DNA of 64,000 nucleotides from Voacanga thouarsii (taxonomy: Eukaryota; Streptophyta; Magnoliopsida; Gentianales; Apocynaceae), in contig JANUWF010001942.1 in the NCBI GenBank assembly GCA_026120185.1, forward strand, positions 62,001 through 126,000. Reading direction: 5' to 3'. Within the stretch, counting starts at the first letter, position 1. Every line of letters begins with the position of its first letter. Below, piece after piece: positions 48,301 to 59,646 of the stretch. The notes beneath the pieces are model-generated. The model was given only the letters and a program-made list of their open reading frames with translations. It made no database searches and had not been told where the DNA came from. Position numbers and translations under genes: made by a program.

Positions 48301-49663
48301 AAGAAAAGGTGCCAAGTGGGAAACCTTGCCCCCACTAAACTACAACCGTGACTCCACTACTACCTAGACCCCAGAGGCTAGGGTACGCACAAAATTTGAC
48401 TCATGATGTGTCACTTGTGTATGATGCATGAAGGAACTTCAACAGAAAGTAAGAATACCAACGCACTTTTTTTTTTTTTTATACCTACCTAGGTATTAAG
48501 GCCATCTATTTTTGTCCCAGAGAATGAAATATCTTTAGACAAAGACAAGAAATCACATATGAACCCCCTACAAGTGTATAAAACTAGTACCATAAGCAGC
48601 CACCAAACTACTTTTTGACATTATACAAAGTTTCTTCCAATAACTTGGTTTAGCAAGATTAACAAGGAGGACAGCCACAAAAGAAAACAACAACGAAACC
48701 ATTCCAGACACGAAGTTGACCTTTTGCCTTTATGCTTTCAAAGGAGAAGTTAAAATCTACATCTTTGTATTAAGTTTCTTCCAATAACTTGGTTTAGCAA
48801 GATTAACAAGGAAGACAGCCACAAAAGAAAACAACAACGAAACCATTCCAGACACGAAGTTGACCTTTTGCCTTTATGCTTTCAAAGGAGAAGTTAAAAT
48901 CTACATCTTTGTATTAAGGTTATGATTCAGCTGAAGGAAAATAAAATTACTGACTGGAGACTGGGAAGAACACTGGAGGAGCATCCCAAGACATTTATCC
49001 AACAAAACTCCGGAATGTAAGCCAAATTATTAACCATAAACAATAACAGAGAAAATGATGAAGAATTTATACGAAGGAATACCTTGGGACATCAGGTTTG
49101 TCGACCATATTGGTTGAAATACCATGAAGATAAGTGTTTGGCACCTGGCACCCAGGATTCACAAGAGTCTGGAAAACACTGTTTTTACCACCTCGAAGAT
49201 CCCGCAGTGCTACCTCAATAATTCGACTAGACGATCTGCCAAATCCAGTGGTCTCAATATCAAAAGTCATAAATGTTGCAAGTTCTGCCAAGTCTTTCTT
49301 TTCAGAAATCAACTGTTGAATATCAAACAACTGTGTTCTTTCAGGCTCATAAATCTCTGATTGACACAAATTTATCGTAGTAGCTGCAGTTTCATCCAAT
49401 AAAAAATTCTCAATCTGTGTTTTGCTGCTTTCATAGTCCTTTTTACTCCCCTCTAGTTTGCTTCTTTCAGTTTGTCTACTCAACCGCCTATACTGTCTTG
49501 CCTGAACCCCATAGTTACTACCAGAACAAAGAACATTGAGGCTAGATGTAGGACCACAACTACGACCTATACTAGGAAAGCTTCCCCACCAAGAATTAGC
49601 CAAAGTATGGATTCTGCATCGGGGAAATTGCAATAGTGAGAAGCACATTGCAACTTTCCTCAT
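45338..49663 (-). CDS. DPD1: DPD1-like organelle DNA exonuclease (DEDDh / DnaQ family), three exons
   Basis: Exon 1 is 49663-49083, exon 2 45851-45646, exon 3 45567-45338, with GT-AG introns of 3231 and 78 bp. Joined length is 1017 nt: 338 residues plus TAG. All five catalytic residues of a DEDDh 3'-5' exonuclease are present: D135 and E137 (TFDIETTG), D227 (AHNGRSFDFPF), H288 and D293 (AHRALADVNA). The Arg/Ser-rich, acid-poor N-terminus (MRKVAMCFSLLQFPRCRI) looks like a transit peptide. Arabidopsis DPD1, of similar length, degrades plastid and mitochondrial DNA in pollen and ageing leaves; the assignment rests on the MCFS-LQ-PRCRIHTLANSWW start and domain layout. Both splice phases keep the frame (R194, G263). 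The ATG follows a TTCAG that could be an acceptor of a 5' UTR intron. Confidence 0.92.
47163..48146. mobile_element. Mutator-like non-autonomous element (984 bp) in the DPD1-like intron
   Basis: Long terminal inverted repeats of about 85 bp: the left end reads GGGTTTCTTGCAATTTACCCC and then ACAAATATTTTAGTCCTTCAAG; the right end, reverse complemented, reads GGTTTGTTGCAATTTATCCCC and then ACAAATATTTTAGTCCTTCAAG. Flanks carry a perfect 9-bp duplication, TTATTTTAT (47154-47162 and 48147-48155). Nine-bp TSDs with long inverted repeats define Mutator-like elements. No transposase is encoded, and no host-gene fragment was recognised inside. Confidence 0.93.
48628..48918. repeat. 144-bp tandem duplication in the DPD1-like intron
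   Basis: AAGTTTCTTCCAATAACTTGG starts at 48628 and again at 48772. The two units are identical by eye except GGAGG/GGAAG at about 48667/48811, so the duplication is very recent or maintained. It lies about 165 bp downstream, on the minus strand, of the exon 1 donor at 49082. Confidence 0.93.
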
Positions 49664-49718
49664 CTGAACTCAAGAACTACAAAAGTGAAAGTTTCCGAAA
49701 ACAATGGAAAGAACAATG

Positions 49719-49726
49719 ATATATAA
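49719..49726 (-). promoter_or_regulatory. Candidate TATA box of the exonuclease gene
   Basis: The minus strand reads GGTTATATATCATTG about 58 bp upstream of the ATG, with a CCAAT-like word close by. This would give a leader of about 30 nt. The alternative is a 5' UTR exon at 51.2-51.5 kb with another TATA-like run (51525-51540) and splicing into the TTCAG before the ATG. The sequence alone does not decide. Confidence 0.35.
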
Positions 49727-49729
49727 CCT

Positions 49730-51530
49730 GCCAATGAAGTTGCAGAATCGATTAATGCTACAGTATGCAGGAAAAAAAAAAGGCTCTGGTAAATCATGAG
49801 AAGATATTAACTTTAAAAGCCATCAACACAACTGCAACAGTTTATCTATACACACCCAGAGAACCTTCACAAACACTTTATTTTTTTTTTTTCCTTCTTT
49901 TAAAGATGGATCATCATAAACACTTTGTAGAGTTGCATAATTAATCATGAGTACAATACACAATTAACTGTGAAAAACTTACTAATAAAACCTTTTTGCA
50001 AGAATGATCTCATAATAAGAAACATTCAGCCAAATGATCTACATCTGATGTGGAAATAAATTAATTTTCTTGATCTTTTATCTGACCAAGGTTTATAGCA
50101 CAGAATGGACTACGAGGCTTGTCAAGCTATTAATGAACGAATTGTAATTGGTTCATCAAATTGTTTTATATACTTTAGCAACACATGAAAAATAAATGCC
50201 TCTAAAATGAGAAAATCAATTGATGACACATCCTATACTAGACCATTAGAGGAAGAATGACAGAGCTTAAATTGTAAGAACAACACTCCAATCATCTTAC
50301 ACTAATAACCGAATAACTGGCCAATTAACTTGAGCACCAATATAACCATAGAAGCATCAAAACAATGAAATAAATAAAGATACCATCCAACTTCAGGATA
50401 ATTTGTTTCCAGGCAAAACAACTAAAATTGAAAAAGTAAGGAAATAAGCCATGAGGATATTTGTATCCCATTTCTCAGGACCAAGCTAACCATTTTTCGA
50501 AAGAATGAACATAAATATGCCTCCGTGAGAACCATGAATCATTTTGAAACATCTTATTAAAAAATAGAACTCCTGCCACACAGTCTTCTTTCTATTCCTG
50601 TATGAAAACAAGATTTCCTGATTCATATAGAAAGAACCAATATATCCAATCATAAGCCTAAACCTCTAAATTTGTATTTCTAATTAATTCTCTACTCAAT
50701 GCAACCCTTCATTGTTTACTTAACATTGCAGTTAGACTTTGAAATCACAACAGGATATCTCGACAGAGAACCAAGTCTACAAACACTTCGAAAAATCATA
50801 TCATATCTACAAATGTCTCATAACTATTGACGGACTTCTAATCTTCACTATACAATAAATAGAGAAGCATAAACACCTTGTGCAAAGAAATTCAAAGAAA
50901 TCAAAGGACAAAGACAGACACCTTTGCATGAATATCATCCATTACAACAAACAGTAACCAATGGAAAATAAAAAAGATAACGAAACAGGTATAAACTTTA
51001 GCCAAAATTTTGTGTAAACAAACCAAAAACTTCATCCTCATCCCAAATTCCACCGTGTATCAATCCAACTCACACCATTTGTCCGACCCAAACCCGTGAA
51101 CCCTCAAAAGAAAACATTTCAGTTCACACTCAAATGGCAGCCTAAAACCAACCCAATCCCAAAATGCCAACAAAGAACATTAAAATCCCATATACATAAC
51201 GCGCACATGTAACATGGGTAAAGTGAGAAGAGACATGCCTGCTGAGTATCCCAATTGCAAAACCACATTCACTCTTGCAAAGCTTCTTTAACACTGTAGA
51301 TATGTAAGAAATGGTCCATAGAGAGGAAGAGAATGGAGAGGAATTTAAGGGAATTGCGGATGGAGAATAGATCTTTGAGGTGGGAAGAAATGGAGGAGGA
51401 AGTCTTGAAGAAATTGAAAGGGAATGACTACAGAACGGTCTCTCAAGGATCCATTTATTTCGGGCTCTTAGGGTAGATTTTAGATTAATATCTGCCCATT
51501 CCCAGCCCACGCTCTTCTTCTCGGGTGAAA
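49730..51530. other. Upstream region of the exonuclease gene
   Basis: No domain-bearing frame. The part 51230-51510 on minus is Ser/Pro-codon and pyrimidine-rich (TCTCTCCATTCTCTTCC-like), as typical of plant 5' leader exons, and sits just downstream of an AAATATATATTTTC run. It may be a non-coding first exon. The remainder is AT-rich with no repeats noted. Confidence 0.35.
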
Positions 51531-54500
51531 ATATATATTTAAAATACCAAAAATTATCTTAAAATCTAAAAGCTGGGTCAAATAAATAGTAAATATTTAA
51601 TTCGATCATTATATAGTAGTAATATATGCAGAAAAAAAAAAAAAAAACTGCTCTTCCACATTATAAGAACCAAAAAATAATCCCATTTCCTTAAAAAAAA
51701 AAAAGGAAATTCTTCCATTTCCAGATTGGTTATCCCAAAGACAGCATAAAAATCGAAGGAAGTTGCGTAGCGGGCATCGTAAAAGAGTCCGTTAAGTCAC
51801 TTACAAGAAAAGCAACATAGGAATAAGGACAAACGGTAACTATTTTTAAAATTTTATAAATATTACTTTTAACGCTTAATAATTTCTTGGAAGTTGCAAT
51901 CTTTTTTTATAGTGCATTAGTTTTTATATTTTGTTCTCATTTATCAGTGTTTAAATTTAATGAATAGAACTAAATTAATTATGTTATCAGATATCTGTTA
52001 AACATAAAAAAAAAATTACACAATTATTGAAATAATAGTGCAAGTAATTTACTTGCAAGAGTAGTATTATTTTCATGTAGTGTTGGAAAAAATAAAAACA
52101 ACAAATAAAGTTTAAAAAATTATTTATGAATATATTTAAATACTCAAACATTAGTATTATATATTCAAAGCGTAACCTACAATTGCAATTGCAATATTGT
52201 ACTTATTTTGTAAAAGTGATTGGATATCGGAGCCGTTTCAAAGGAAGCAAGCAATCACATGGGGATGGCAAAGTTGTAGCTATTTGTGATTTGTTGACTT
52301 TTGCTTGGTTTTAAAAGAGGGAAAAATGGGAAACTATCATAATCACTTACTATATATAATTCCAAGAATATTCTTATCACTGTGGTCCATGCCATGGAAA
52401 ATCATTATCATTTTATTTGAGTTCACGATTTAAATTTATAATTCAACAATTAAGATCGAATTATTGAGACAGATATACAAACTATTTCTTACTTAAAATT
52501 GTTAATAAAAGAGAATAAATTTATTATAGAGAAAAGAATAAAGATTTAGTATGTATTTAGATTGGGGTTATATTTAATTTTTAAAAATGTGAGTATAATT
52601 TTAAATTTTGTAAAGTATTTATATACTCAAAGATCAACTTTGTGATGTATTTGGAGTGAATAGTAAAATTGTCAACATTTCACAAATAAAATTTGTTTCT
52701 ATTAGATCTATTTTTTATTTAAAAAATTTAAAATAATTACAAAATAAGTATATCCTGAATTTAACACACATCAGAATAAGTAATCACTAAATTACTATAC
52801 TTGATATAATAATTTTTTTTTTAAAGAATAAGGCCCCATTAATAGAGAGAATACCACATGATATATCTTCTTCTTTTTGTTTTTTTCCTTTCTTTTTGGC
52901 TTTTCTAGTGTTTTTATTATCAACTCAAGTAATAAAATTAAGATAATTGAGCACTAATTATTCTTTGTATATTCAAAATTTTCCACTATATATGAATATA
53001 AAAATATCTTCAAACAAATAATTTTATGAATATACATTTATATTTGTCTCGAGAATGTATAAAATTATATTTATAAATTTCAGAAATAATAATTTAAAAT
53101 CACTTTACTCTCTATCAAGTAACTATCAGAACCCTTAGTGAACGTCTGGTTCTTGTATTTATGAGTTCTTCAAGCAATTTCAACTCAACACAAAAGCTTG
53201 TAGATAGAAGAATAGATAGCTTGTCTTTTTTTCTTTTTTTCTTTTTTTCGTGGGGGGCCACTTTTTCCTGCTAAGTTTTGGCCTTTTTTGATTTTCATTG
53301 TCCTACTTACCATATTTAGTAGACCAAATTCTCCGTTTCTGCCCCATAGTTGCTAAAAACTATTTCGTCCTCTTCTCCTTCTACTTCTTCTTTTTTTTTT
53401 TTTTTCTTTTTTTTTTCTCCATTTTGGTTGTAGTGCTGTATTGATCGACAATGATTTGATCATTAGTTCTTCAAAACTTATTATCTCAAGAATTGCTAAT
53501 GCAGAAGCTAATTCCGGAATATTGTAATCTACACCATTGCATTTTGAGCAAAAAAATAGCCAAGCAAAAGAAAAAAATTTACTTTATATTTAAGAAAATT
53601 TAATTTAATAATAGCATTTTATTGTCTCTTTTTTTTAAAAATAAAAAATAACACTACTATTTTAAGGCAATAGTCGAACACTTAACAAAATATCTTATAA
53701 TAATCATGAAATTTTAAAAATATTAAATGACTTCGATCTACCTATGGATGCTTCATGTAAGAACATGATCATTTTGATTTGGCTATCATTAATTAAATCG
53801 CTAAAGAAATAATTGTGATTCAAACAATTAAATTCAAATCACGTGAAAGCTATATAAATTGTGGATTTCTGAAATTTCTACCAGTCATGTACGGATAAAA
53901 CAAGCCTGAAATAAATAACAATTTTCTTGAGCATATGTATACAAATATTTGGTGGTAAAAGTACAAAGCCGTACCTAATATGTCTAAAATAATTTTAACT
54001 TGCACATAGTTACAAAATTAACTAGCAAAATGATGAAAAAGGAAAGTGACAGAGATTTTAATATTTTTTTTTTTTAATGATGGATGGGTTGGATGAGTCT
54101 TGAATTCATTTTTCTTTCTTTTCATGCCTGTTTATTATTCATAAAATTTTTAATTTCTTAATATTATTTAGCAAAGAAGAAAATTTGAACACATATAAGA
54201 TCACAATTTACCCTTTATTAGAAGGGTTTTTTTTTTTTTTTACATTTTTTGCTTTCCAGAATTGAGATATCGTGACACGATTAATTATTATTTGAGTTAT
54301 TCATTTACTTAAAACTTCTAAAATTAAGTGATAAATTTTGGATGTAATTCACTTTCAATCCTATAGTGTTCATAGTTCGGTTTTGCTTAGTTTTCAAATT
54401 AAACCAAACTATACTATTTAAAACTTCAAACCATTGAATTCAATTTATATGGGTTTAGTTTAATTTAATTTGATTTAATCATTTTTAATTCGTAATAAAC

Positions 54501-54735
54501 TCAAACCATATAACAATTTAGTAAACAATACAATACTATACTTTCTTAATAATATGTAAACTTCAAACATTTAAAAAGTAATAGAAAAAATAAAATAATA
54601 GACAAATTTATATAATATTTCTTAATTAGGTTATAAGGTTACTTTTAAATAGTTCTATGTTCGTCTTTACAAGGCAAATTTAGAAAATAATAAATTTGAT
54701 CAATAATTTACTTAAAATTTAAACTATTGTGAATT
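51531..54735. other. Intergenic, AT-rich, nothing recognised
   Basis: Poly-A and poly-T runs occur at 51631-51646, 53391-53417 and 54225-54241. No gene, RNA or transposon terminus could be supported. Confidence 0.5.
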
Positions 54736-54869
54736 CGATTTCAAATAGAATTAAAAAAAATTAAAATTTAAAAATTAAAGAAACTATATTAGAAGAGAGA
54801 AATGAAAGAATTACTTAAATTCAAATGAAATACCCTTATTCATTTGCATAATACCCTTATTTATAGAGA
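54736..54869 (-). repeat. Copia LTR, downstream half, split off by the Helitron
   Basis: Reading the minus strand from 54869: CTCTATAAATAAGGGTATT, an LTR TATA region like CTCTATAAATAGGGC in the complete Copia at 38.5 kb. It is followed by a duplicated ATGAATAAGGGTATT phrase and T-rich leader sequence. The upstream half of the LTR is at 58405-58545, on the other side of the Helitron. The outer limit near 54736 is approximate. Confidence 0.6.
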
Positions 54870-54881
54870 CTAGGTTGGTAC

Positions 54882-54896
54882 CCGTGTGTTGCACGG
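54882..54896 (-). other. Helitron 3' terminal hairpin
   Basis: CCGTGC-AAC-ACACGG folds into a 6-bp stem with one wobble pair, 8 bp before the terminal CTAG. CCGTGCAACGCACGG-type hairpins are common at plant Helitron 3' ends. Confidence 0.82.
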
Positions 54897-55391
54897 AATA
54901 ATTTTAATAATTTTCTTACATTCAAAAACAATTCAGATAAGAAGATAACTCTAGTATTTAAAAAAATAAAAAATTCAGATAACTCTAATTTAAAAAAAAA
55001 AACCAATTCAAATAACCATGATATTTTTTTAAAAAAATCTTCAAATTTTTGGAGCGATGAAATGTATAAATATAGAATAATACTTTTGAAATTCCTAAAA
55101 AAAATGAAAAATAAGAAATTAAAAAGAACAAAATTCTAGGAGATTAAAAAAAAAAAAAACTGGTATAATGATTAGTTTTATACTTAACCGTGAAAAAAAC
55201 TAACCTAAGAATAATCCCTTATATCCTCTAAAAAGATATGCAAAGCTATTGACTCAAGAAAGGTGAGGAGATCCTATTAGAAGCAAGATTCCAAAAAATT
55301 AATCGGTGAAAAGGCATAGTAAATTTTTTATCATATTCACCTATGTATAAGCTAAACGGATCTCAATATTATGTTAAGTAATTAGGCATAC

Positions 55392-55723
55392 TTTTTCCCT
55401 CTGAAGTTCTTTAATCTCTTTGTGGATTTGAAAGTCGTGCAATTGATCTTGACAACACATTGTCCTTATCTTATTTGATGTCCATTCACTGTCAGATTGC
55501 TTGTTAGCAACAACAAATTCAGGGCTTGTTTTTTGTATAACATCATAATTCTCCATTGGATGTTTCCTTGTACTACATATTACCTGAAAGATTCCTTAGT
55601 GAATGGGAAAAATCAAAAAAAGAAAATAACAAAATGTGTATAGTGATCGAATAAAACTTTTGCATACTTCACAGCAAACTGATAAACCAAGAACTCCTCC
55701 ACAAATTGAAGTAATATCACAAT
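55392..55723 (-). pseudogene. Two captured exons of an unidentified gene
   Basis: The minus-strand exon 55723-55668 (AG before, GTATGC after) encodes CDITSICGGVLGLSVCCE, small and hydrophobic, membrane-segment-like. After a short intron, exon 55583-55392 (TTTCAG before, GTATGC after) is open for 64 codons, starting VICSTRKHPMENYDVIQKT and ending in a charged KEIKELQREK. Phases match across the junction. I do not recognise the source gene. The open frames and intact splice signals suggest a recent capture. Confidence 0.55.
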
Positions 55724-56308
55724 CTAGTATCATCAAACAGTATAAATTTGAAACACAATTACAAAAAATTGTTACACACAGTAAACACTTAACGAGTTGG
55801 GGGTGGAACAACCACTAAACAATGGAACACATGCAACTTAACAATACACGGGCACAATTGTAATTTTAACCCCAAAACAAATCCCTATCGTCTTTCATCT
55901 TCTTTTTATTCTTCCAAAATAGAGCCTTTCTTTGTTCCCCCATGGCCGCCATATCTCTTCCTCTTTTCTTCCATGGCCACCTCATCTCCTCTCTCTCTTT
56001 TCTCTTTTCTTCAATAAGGCGTTAAGCAACCTTTATTGAAGAAAAAGCTCTTGCCTTCAACTCAAACATAACAGAACTTTCCTTCCGAAAAGCAAAGTCG
56101 ATATCTTTCGTAGTAGCTAAGGATGAGTTCGATCTATTAGGTTCTTCGATTTGTTCATTGTTGAGATCATAAACGGGCTTGAACTACTTTATTTGGTCTT
56201 CAACAGCCTACCATCTTAAACAAAGGGCTACAAAGAAGACAGCAACCGCATACCCGGGAACATTACACTTGTAAATCTTCTGATAGTTTATGTATTGCAG
56301 AGTCAAAA

Positions 56309-56443
56309 ATGTTTATCAGAGTATTGAATCCGAATGCAGAGGTGCTCAACAAATCGGCTGCCCTACACATGAACATCAATGCTGCAAAGGGCTTGCAAGA
56401 TGTCCTCAAGACCAACCTTGGACCTAAAGGAACCATTAAAATG
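56309..56443 (+). pseudogene. Captured exon 1 of CCT6 (TCP-1 chaperonin subunit zeta)
   Basis: The 44-45 codons [20 protein letters not shown]...[12 protein letters not shown] match the N-terminus of plant CCT6, a subunit of the cytosolic TRiC/CCT folding complex. The exon stops at ATTAAAATG followed by GTCAGT, where the gene's first intron normally begins, so it is genomic, not a cDNA copy. The ATP-binding and later domains are absent. The sequence beyond 56443 is unrelated. Confidence 0.85.
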
Positions 56444-56901
56444 TCAGTACTGGTTCTCAAAAAGAAAAGCATTAGTCATCAAAAAAGCCGGCAAGGAAGC
56501 AGAAGAACATAAAGCACTGTCAAAAATGGAGAAGAAATTTCAGAGAACAAAATAGCTGAAGTAGAAGAAGATGAAAGAGAAAGTTGGATTCTAAACATTT
56601 AAACATTTAAAATGATCAAAGTGGCTCTATGATAAAAACAAAAACAATTGTTGATATTCAGAGAACCATGATACTTAGCTGAAATGATGTAAAACACCTT
56701 GTATACAACATCTCTTATCCCACTTTTGCAACACACATGGTCATGTGTTAAGCCATATTTTTCTTATGATATATTCATCCATGTGTCACTAAAAGCTTTA
56801 TTTATGTATCTAAAGTTGTAATGCATTGGGGTTGTCATGTTTTTTTATCAACTTATGCATCACTTATAACTGACTTGCTCACGTTTCTCTTATGTTACCA
56901 G
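56444..56901 (+). other. Helitron filler between the CCT6 and HD2 pieces
   Basis: 56450-56550 encodes, in a frame other than that of CCT6, a lysine-rich run ([20 protein letters not shown]) ending in a stop. It looks like another gene fragment but is not recognised. The rest is intron-like T-rich DNA leading to the TTACCAG acceptor at 56901. Confidence 0.4.
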
Positions 56902-57880
56902 CTTTAGAGGTCAAAAGTGGAGAACGTTTCAAGGTTCAGCCAGGTGAAGGCATGGTTTTGCATCTTTCTCAAGTAGAATGGGCTGTAGGCTGATGATTTT
57001 CTATATTCATTTTTTTTTGCGAGAGAATGTGAAATTGACTGGTGTAACTGCAGGCTTCCCTGGGTGAGATTAAAAAGGAAAAGGGCGGTGAATCTATCTG
57101 CTTGTTTGTGAATGTTGACAGAAAGAAGCTTGTTCTTGGAACACTTTTCTCTGACAAGTTGCCACAACAGCAATTTGATTTGGTGTTTGATAGAGACTTT
57201 GAGCTACCACACAACTAGAAAAATAGCAGTGTCTACTTCTATGGATATATGGCTGCTAATCCTTTTTATGAATATCCTTTGCATTTTCTATCCAAATTGA
57301 AAACAATTCTATGATACACATCTTATTATTTATAATTTTTAATGTTGGCATGGAAAAGCCTTTTCTCGTTGCATTTTCTTTTTCTCCTTGGCTCTAATTT
57401 TTCTAGGCCACTGAGGATGAAGGGAGAGAGTTTGGTATGTATAAAGAGCTTACTTGTGCATCTCATATTTATTAGATTTTTGTGATCATTGAGGGACTCA
57501 GATCTGTTTCTTATGTTTAGAATCTGAATTTGAATCTGAGGAGGACATCCCACTTACTCTTGAGAATGGTATGGTTATTGTATTTTCTACTTTTTTTATA
57601 TTAAGTCAATAGTAAATGGTACCCCCCCCCCCCCGCGCACACACCACCCCCACAAATAATAATAATGATTCGCCTATGTCTTATTACTGATTTCAAGGAA
57701 ACCTGTGGCAAAGGTCAAGGATGCGAAACCTGCTGATGCTAAGAAGGTCAATGTAGAGAAAGACTCTGCCGCAAGTAAGCAAAAGGTGAAGATAGTTGAA
57801 CCAGGCAAAGATGAAGATGATGATTCGACTGATGAAGATGAATCCATGTCTAGTGATGAGAATACCTTTGTTCCCCCAGT
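56902..57880 (+). pseudogene. Captured HD2-type histone deacetylase exons, broken
   Basis: Exon 56902-56972 encodes EVKSGERFKVQPGEGMVLHLSQ, the plant HD2 N-terminal domain. Exon 57054-57266 encodes [12 protein letters not shown]...[14 protein letters not shown]...[14 protein letters not shown], then TAG where the family has Trp, then KNSSVYFYGY. Smaller exons follow: near 57408-57433 (ATEDEGREF), 57521-57569 (SEFESEEDIPLTLENG) and 57701-57870 (KPVAKVKDAKPADAKKVNVE... and the acidic DEDDDSTDEDESMSSDEN tract). Introns with AG acceptors remain, so the copy is genomic. HD2 proteins are plant-specific nuclear deacetylases. The first exon (MEFWG) and the C-terminal zinc finger are missing, and the in-frame stop makes the copy non-functional. 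Confidence 0.88.
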
Positions 57881-58100
57881 TAGTGAAGGATGTGTCAAAG
57901 GTAGCAGGAGGCTTTAACCCTTCTGATCTATTTCCATCCTACAAATTTCTTCATGTTCTTGGATGTACAACGTCTAAATTGCTGAAGATTCATGGCTAAA
58001 TAGACGGGATTTTGGAGGAATTGGTTAATGAGCACAAAAAAAATCACGGCATGTCAAAGAAAGGCAACAGTGAGAATGTTGAAATGATGTAGTGTGATGG
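57881..58100 (+). other. Unidentified short coding-like piece after the HD2 fragment
   Basis: Plus frames give VSKVAGGFNPSDLFPSYKFL, a stop, then GILEELVNEHKKNHGMSKKG. The composition resembles real coding sequence, but I do not recognise a family. It may be a further captured fragment joined to the HD2 acidic tract. Confidence 0.3.
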
Positions 58101-58404
58101 GTGTATGTAGAGAATCTTGATATTTAAAAAAAAAAAACTATTCAGATAAACTCCATCTAAATTCATTGAATTTAGAAATCTCTTGAAAATAGTTCATATT
58201 CAGATAAGATCTATCTGAATTAATTGAATTTAGAGAATCTTGATATTTAAAATAAAAATATAGATAGTGTTGATATTTAAAATAAAAAACTCTTGACATT
58301 TCCTTTAAAAAAAACTTCATTTAAATTCAGCGCATCACATGTCACCGATGGATGTTGCCACTTGTCAAAATGGGAGCCTTTCGTAGCTACTTATATATAT
58401 ATAA

Positions 58405-58545
58405 TCTAAAAAGATAAGAAATAAATTTAATAAATATAATTTATTTTATCCATTAATAACATTTGAAAAAGGAATGATAACATTTATCTTCAAAATAAAT
58501 GGATAACTTCGAGAAAATGAATAGCCACTTATTATTTTCGTAACA
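58405..58545 (-). repeat. Copia LTR, upstream half, split off by the Helitron
   Basis: On the minus strand it starts TGTTACGAAAATAATAAG at 58545, directly after the polypurine tract CCAAGGGGGAA (58546-58556). It stops at 58405 with TTTTTAGA, where the Helitron begins, and resumes at 54869. Confidence 0.75.
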
Positions 58546-59646
58546 TTCCCCCTTGGATATTCATTTTCAAAGGAAATGCCTCAATAGAAACCTTCCTAGG
58601 AAAAACTCCGTGGGACAAAAACCTAGTGAAGAAAAAAAAAGTACACTTTCCATTCTAGAAGAAACACTGCCTCATTAAAAATCTGACAAAAAAAAAAAAA
58701 AAAAACTCAGTAGGAAAAAACCTTAGTTAAGAAAAAATAGTAGTGTATATAATTCCCCTCTTGATAGCATATTTATAAAGACTTCATATCTTTCAATCGA
58801 CGCAATCGAATTTTATGTATTAATTTTTCAAATGATGTTGTTGGAAATGTCTTAGTGGATAGATCTGCTAGATTATTACACAATTAAATCTATTGCACAT
58901 CTATCTCACTCTCTTCTAGAGTTCATGAATAAAGAAAAATTTTAGTGAAATATGTTTCATCATATCTCTTTTAATATATTCACATTTTAATTGAGTTGTA
59001 CAAATTGCATTATCTTTAAAAAGAGGTTTGAAATTTTCTTTTCAGAGGATAAACCACAATTTTCTCGAATATAATGGATTATGAATCTTAACCCCACACA
59101 TTCTCATCTTGCCTCATGAATAGCAATGGTTTCAGTATAATTGGAAAAAGTAGTTGTTATAGATTGTTTTGTAGAATGTCGTGAAATAGCAGTACCACCA
59201 CATGAAAATAAATAATTAGTTTGAGAACGTACTTTATGTGAATCAGATAGATAATCAGTATCAGCATATCCTAGCAACAGTAAGCTGGTGTTATTTGAAT
59301 AAAGCAATTTGAGATTCATTATCCATTGAAGATATCTTAGGACATATTTAATACCAGTCCAATGTCTTCGCGTTAGAGAATAACTAAATCTTGCTAATAA
59401 ATTCATAGAAAATGCTATATCAGGTCCAGTGTTATTAGCAATATATATTAGTGTAGCAAATACATTAAGATATGGTACTTCATGACCAATAAGTTCTCCA
59501 TCATCTTCTCAAGGTCGAAAAAGGTCTTTATTTACATTTAATGACCTAACGATCACTGGAATACTCAATAGATGTGCTTTGTTCATATAAAACCTCTTCA
59601 AAACTTTAGCTGTATATGTTGAGTAATGAATAAAAATACTATCTTC
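58546..59646 (-). pseudogene. Copia RT/RNase H fragment, related to the 5.6 kb Copia
   Basis: The minus strand encodes TYTAKVLKRFYMNKAH (about 59570-59640) and, at 59104-59406, a piece with MNLLARFSYSLTRRHWTGIK, then LLGYADTDYLSDSHKVRSQ and TETIAIHEA. It is collinear with 39350-39860 of the element at 38.5 kb and ends at a shared polypurine tract, so it is the same or a sister family, with many more stops. It is cut off at 59646 by the CACTA terminus. Confidence 0.85.

Larger units (their letters stand above)
54870..58404 (-). mobile_element. Non-autonomous Helitron carrying fragments of several genes
   Basis: The minus-strand 3' end has a hairpin (CCGTGCAACACACGG, 54882-54896), then 8 bp, then CTAG followed by host T at 54870/54869: the Helitron hairpin-CTRR-T signature. 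The 5' end is at 58404 (TTATATATATATAAG after host A), where the canonical TC has become TT. There is no TSD, as expected. Removing 54870-58404 rejoins two halves of a Copia LTR, which supports both ends. No Rep/helicase is present. Inside are plus-strand pieces of CCT6 and an HD2 histone deacetylase, and two minus-strand exons of an unidentified gene. Confidence 0.82.

Noticed and set aside
51142..51510. 122-codon minus-strand open frame as a gene
   Set aside because: Ser/Pro-rich without a domain; it fits a 5' leader exon better than a protein.
56309..56512. CCT6 as a working gene
   Set aside because: Only the first exon is present. The sequence after its donor site is unrelated, and it lies in a Helitron.
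57054..57266. Functional HD2 deacetylase
   Set aside because: In-frame TAG in the conserved HN-W-KN segment, missing first exon and no zinc finger.
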